Source: a virus. From it: a stretch of 25,229 nucleotides of DNA. Under the pieces are notes generated by a model. That model had not been told where the DNA came from, searched no databases, and saw only the letters and a list, made by a program, of their open reading frames with translations. Below, one piece after another: positions 22,969 to 25,229 of the stretch. Every line of letters begins with the position of its first letter. The stretch's first letter is position 1. Position numbers and translations under genes: made by a program. The stretch spans positions 1 to 25,229 of the IMG/VR virus record IMGVR_UViG_3300033571_019100; one strand, given 5' to 3'.

Positions 22969-24635
22969 ATATTGACTGCCCTTAAACGGTTGCCGACTTG
23001 TTGTGCTGCAATTTCACGAATTGATTTGCTTATCAGCAATTTAGGGTCACGCGACCTTGGATTGCTTTGTCTGCCATTATCACTGAAAGTTGCATAAGGA
23101 TTTTTCATGTAGCTGTAGAAAGCAGTTATCATTCCAGCACGGCTTTGCGACATACTTTCTACTGTAGCACTACTAGCTAATCGGCCAGTGCGATAGTTTA
23201 GTACATCTCGTCTATTGCCGTCGCCCATGTTGGCACTAATCACGTCCTGTAATTGACTATTAATTAGATTCTGTAAACTAGTTAAGTTAGTGGTTTTAAG
23301 ATTAGCCGGTACTGAGTTTAACTCAACTATACTATAAGGTATCTTACCTGTAAGCTTGTTCTTATAAGATATATTTTTTGGAGTATAATACGTCTTTTCA
23401 GTTTTTACTACTTTAGAAGTCTTGTGTTTAACCGACTTAATCGGTTTTGCTTTTAAAGTATCTATTAATGCGTCAGTTAAGTACTCTACCGCTGTTTTAC
23501 CGCTTTTTCCTAATAAAGGATTTAATTTGTAAACGGCTAAATATAGTCTGTTAGCTAATCTTTCTACGGCTTTTGCACTTTGTACAGGTGTTTTAATAGT
23601 ACCTATAACCCTAGCGGCGGGGCCCTCGTATCTTCTTCCACGGTCTGAGTTAATCGCAGCGTCTTCAATATTGGTAAAAGTTACGCCAAGTGCCATTAGT
23701 ATACCATAGCCGCTGGTTACAGAGCCAAAGTCTTTTGATACCTGTATTTTATTTTCTATAATACGGCTTTCTTTTTTGAAGAAATCCGCTGCTTGACGCA
23801 GTTCAGTTGGACCAAATTTACTAGACCCACCTTTTGCTACGGTAAATAAACTTTTTGCAAAAGCTGGACTATTTACGTAACTTCCTAATTCATTAACTAA
23901 AGTGGCGTGGCCTAGGTTTACTATTTCGCCGATCTTTATATCTGATCTTGTTTCTAATTCTCCACCAAGCATACGGTTACGTATATAGGATATCAATGGA
24001 GCGTATATTTTTTGTCTAATTGAGTCTCCAATAGAGGAAAAACTAGAAGAGAAAAATATGTATGTAGATTCTGAGCTACCAAGTTCTGGGGCATTTGCCG
24101 CTAAAACTGCACTATTGCCAAATACTCGCCTAATACTTTTTCCAAAAGCTACTCCAAGAACCCTGGCAGATACATCGTTTTCAATATTACGAGTTCTGTT
24201 AAATATTGTTCGTGCTTCGTTATTTAGCTGTGCGATTGGGTTGGAGGTCTTTTGCTTTAAGAGTATACTAGCGTGGTATACTTTAACTAATCTATGTATT
24301 CTAGTCCTTAAAGCAATATATTCTTTGCTGGACGTATTGCCCCAGTCTTGCTTTACTTTTGTAGAGCTAAATTCATCTAAAAACTTTTCAGGATTAGAAA
24401 TAATTTTATTTATCAATAAATTAGTAAACGTATCTATATCTAATACTAACACGTTTGGTATTAATCTATCGTAACTATCGCGTAGATCTGAATATACTTT
24501 ATTGATTTCTGTTTGTATCTTTTTATAGGCTCTATCTTTAGAACTATTGGATGCAGCTTCTTCTACAGCTATTCCTAATAGAAACTGCTGTGCGTTTGCA
24601 GCAACACTAAAAGGTATATTTGTTGCAATACTCAT
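22965..24635 (-). CDS. Large neck protein with HK97 gp10-like C-terminus
   Basis: This 556-aa protein sits between the connector and the tail terminator. That slot usually holds a 100-150 aa head-closure or HK97 gp10/lambda Z-type protein. Only the last 80 or so residues look like that family: YRTGRLASS near residue 481, then an aromatic segment, and a basic PRSRDPKLLISKSIREIA helix at the end. The first 430-480 residues are helical, Lys/Asn/Ser-rich and not recognised. They contain no clear membrane segment. The gene overlaps its neighbours by four bases at both ends. I infer a neck or tail-completion role from position and the C-terminal motif. The long N-terminal part could be a fused second virion protein. 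Confidence 0.6.
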   Translation of the reverse strand: MSIATNIPFSVAANAQQFLLGIAVEEAASNSSKDRAYKKIQTEINKVYSDLRDSYDRLIPNVLVLDIDTFTNLLINKIISNPEKFLDEFSSTKVKQDWGNTSSKEYIALRTRIHRLVKVYHASILLKQKTSNPIAQLNNEARTIFNRTRNIENDVSARVLGVAFGKSIRRVFGNSAVLAANAPELGSSESTYIFFSSSFSSIGDSIRQKIYAPLISYIRNRMLGGELETRSDIKIGEIVNLGHATLVNELGSYVNSPAFAKSLFTVAKGGSSKFGPTELRQAADFFKKESRIIENKIQVSKDFGSVTSGYGILMALGVTFTNIEDAAINSDRGRRYEGPAARVIGTIKTPVQSAKAVERLANRLYLAVYKLNPLLGKSGKTAVEYLTDALIDTLKAKPIKSVKHKTSKVVKTEKTYYTPKNISYKNKLTGKIPYSIVELNSVPANLKTTNLTSLQNLINSQLQDVISANMGDGNRRDVLNYRTGRLASSATVESMSQSRAGMITAFYSYMKNPYATFSDNGRQSNPRSRDPKLLISKSIREIAAQQVGNRLRAVNI

Positions 24636-25198
24636 GTATAATCCGCTACATATAGGTCTAGTACGCGCTTAATGTGTGCAGGTAAGCTAGTAGTTGAAAT
24701 ATACTCGATTTGTACAGCATTAGTACCCGGAGCTTTTGTTGAGTGAATAGCTCCGTCATTTTTGCGATAGTAGGTAACTAAGTCCAAAACTGCTAAACGC
24801 AAGTCTTGTGGTACTGTTTCGTATCCTGCAAAATAAGTTACTTTATAACCATTAATAAGCGGCTCGAATCCGCGTGGATTAATACTAACTACATAATCGC
24901 CGGTCTGAGCCCAGTCTGTAAATTTAGTTAACTTAGTGTAAGTTTGCCCATAGTCTGTACTACGCTGAACAGAGATAACTTGAGTTACAGGTGTTTCTTT
25001 TAATAACAACGAGCCAAAGCCACCTTCAAACAGCTCGGTTTTAGCCTCGTCATAGAAGTCTACAAATGTACGACGGCAATATGTTTTTACTAGTTCGCTT
25101 ACTCGTGGAATTAATAAGTCAATTTCTGCATCTTGATTTGTGGAGGTGATGCCAGCGTATGTTTTATATTCCGCTTTTGTGATTAAATTTGCTCCCAT
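24632..25198 (-). CDS. Head-tail connector (gp6-like adaptor) protein
   Basis: This 188-aa protein has the build of the phage gp6-like head-tail connector (adaptor) family, which forms a ring between the portal and the neck. Its N-terminus, with ITKAEYKTYAGI followed by acidic helix residues and LIPRVSELVKTYCRR, is the typical helical start. A central beta segment carries the usual ETPVTQVISVQRS stretch, and a late helix follows in VPQDLRLAVLDLVTYYRK. The length fits the family. The ATG at 25198 has a weak AGG-type ribosome site, and the stop overlaps the next start by four bases, so the two genes are probably translationally coupled. Being first before the neck and tail genes agrees with the role. 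The family assignment rests on remembered motifs, not a search. Confidence 0.8.
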   Translation of the reverse strand: MGANLITKAEYKTYAGITSTNQDAEIDLLIPRVSELVKTYCRRTFVDFYDEAKTELFEGGFGSLLLKETPVTQVISVQRSTDYGQTYTKLTKFTDWAQTGDYVVSINPRGFEPLINGYKVTYFAGYETVPQDLRLAVLDLVTYYRKNDGAIHSTKAPGTNAVQIEYISTTSLPAHIKRVLDLYVADYT

Positions 25199-25229
25199 TT
25201 AGCATACCTTTCTTGTTTTATAAGTGTAC
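25199..25229 (-). CDS. Possible 3' end of an upstream gene (partial)
   Basis: On the minus strand the last nine codons before the window edge are open (Y T Y K T R K V C) and end in a TAA that directly abuts the ATG of the head-tail connector gene. In a packed structural cluster this could be the tail end of a capsid-region gene. Nine codons are too few to be sure, and the stop could equally occur by chance in a short leader. Confidence 0.2.
   Translation of the reverse strand, partial: YTYKTRKVC

Overview
The window is a stretch of a tailed bacteriophage (or prophage) genome of the long, non-contractile-tail (siphovirus) type. All real genes lie on the minus strand, so the biological order runs from high to low coordinates. 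The DNA is AT-rich and the genes are tightly packed, with several ATGA or TAATG overlaps. No host marker is present. The promoters have textbook bacterial sigma-70 form, and the fibre modules (N-termini such as MASILKIKRS and MSKIILKKSS) resemble those I know from aquatic phages. A Gram-negative, possibly aquatic, host is therefore an inference only.

Layout in transcription order. (1) Neck and tail completion, 25198-22531: a head-tail connector, an unusually large neck protein with an HK97 gp10-like C-terminus, and a tail terminator-like protein, all coupled by 4-nt overlaps. (2) Tail tube, 22452-21346, closed by a terminator at 21293-21326. (3) Tail assembly chaperones, 21267-20486: a G-like ORF followed in the -1 frame by a T-like ORF, with an A AAT TTT slippery heptamer at 20872-20878 in the correct phase. 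(4) Tape measure, 20352-13564 (2262 aa). It is preceded by a terminator at 20469-20504 and a perfect consensus sigma-70 promoter at 20420-20448, and followed by another terminator. (5) Tail tip, 13509-6436: a hub protein and three beta-rich tip/fibre proteins that together look like a lambda J-type tip protein split over several ORFs. (6) Two cysteine-rich unknown proteins starting M-x-Y-G, then a 237-aa protein with a Dit/minor-tail-like C-terminus, 6411-3607, closed by a terminator at 3575-3602. (7) A second strong promoter at 3539-3567 drives a membrane-anchored coiled-coil protein, a BppU-like protein, a small fibre-associated protein, two tail fibre proteins and a partial gene cut by the window edge, 3415-1.

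Together the genes encode most of a virion tail: connector to the head, tube and its chaperones, length ruler, tip, and receptor-binding fibres. The main points of interest are the chaperone frameshift, a terminator whose hairpin overlaps the frameshift-dependent ORF, two terminator-promoter switches that isolate the tape measure and the distal fibre cluster as separate transcription units, and the split and duplicated tip proteins. No mobile element, CRISPR array, tRNA or rRNA was seen.
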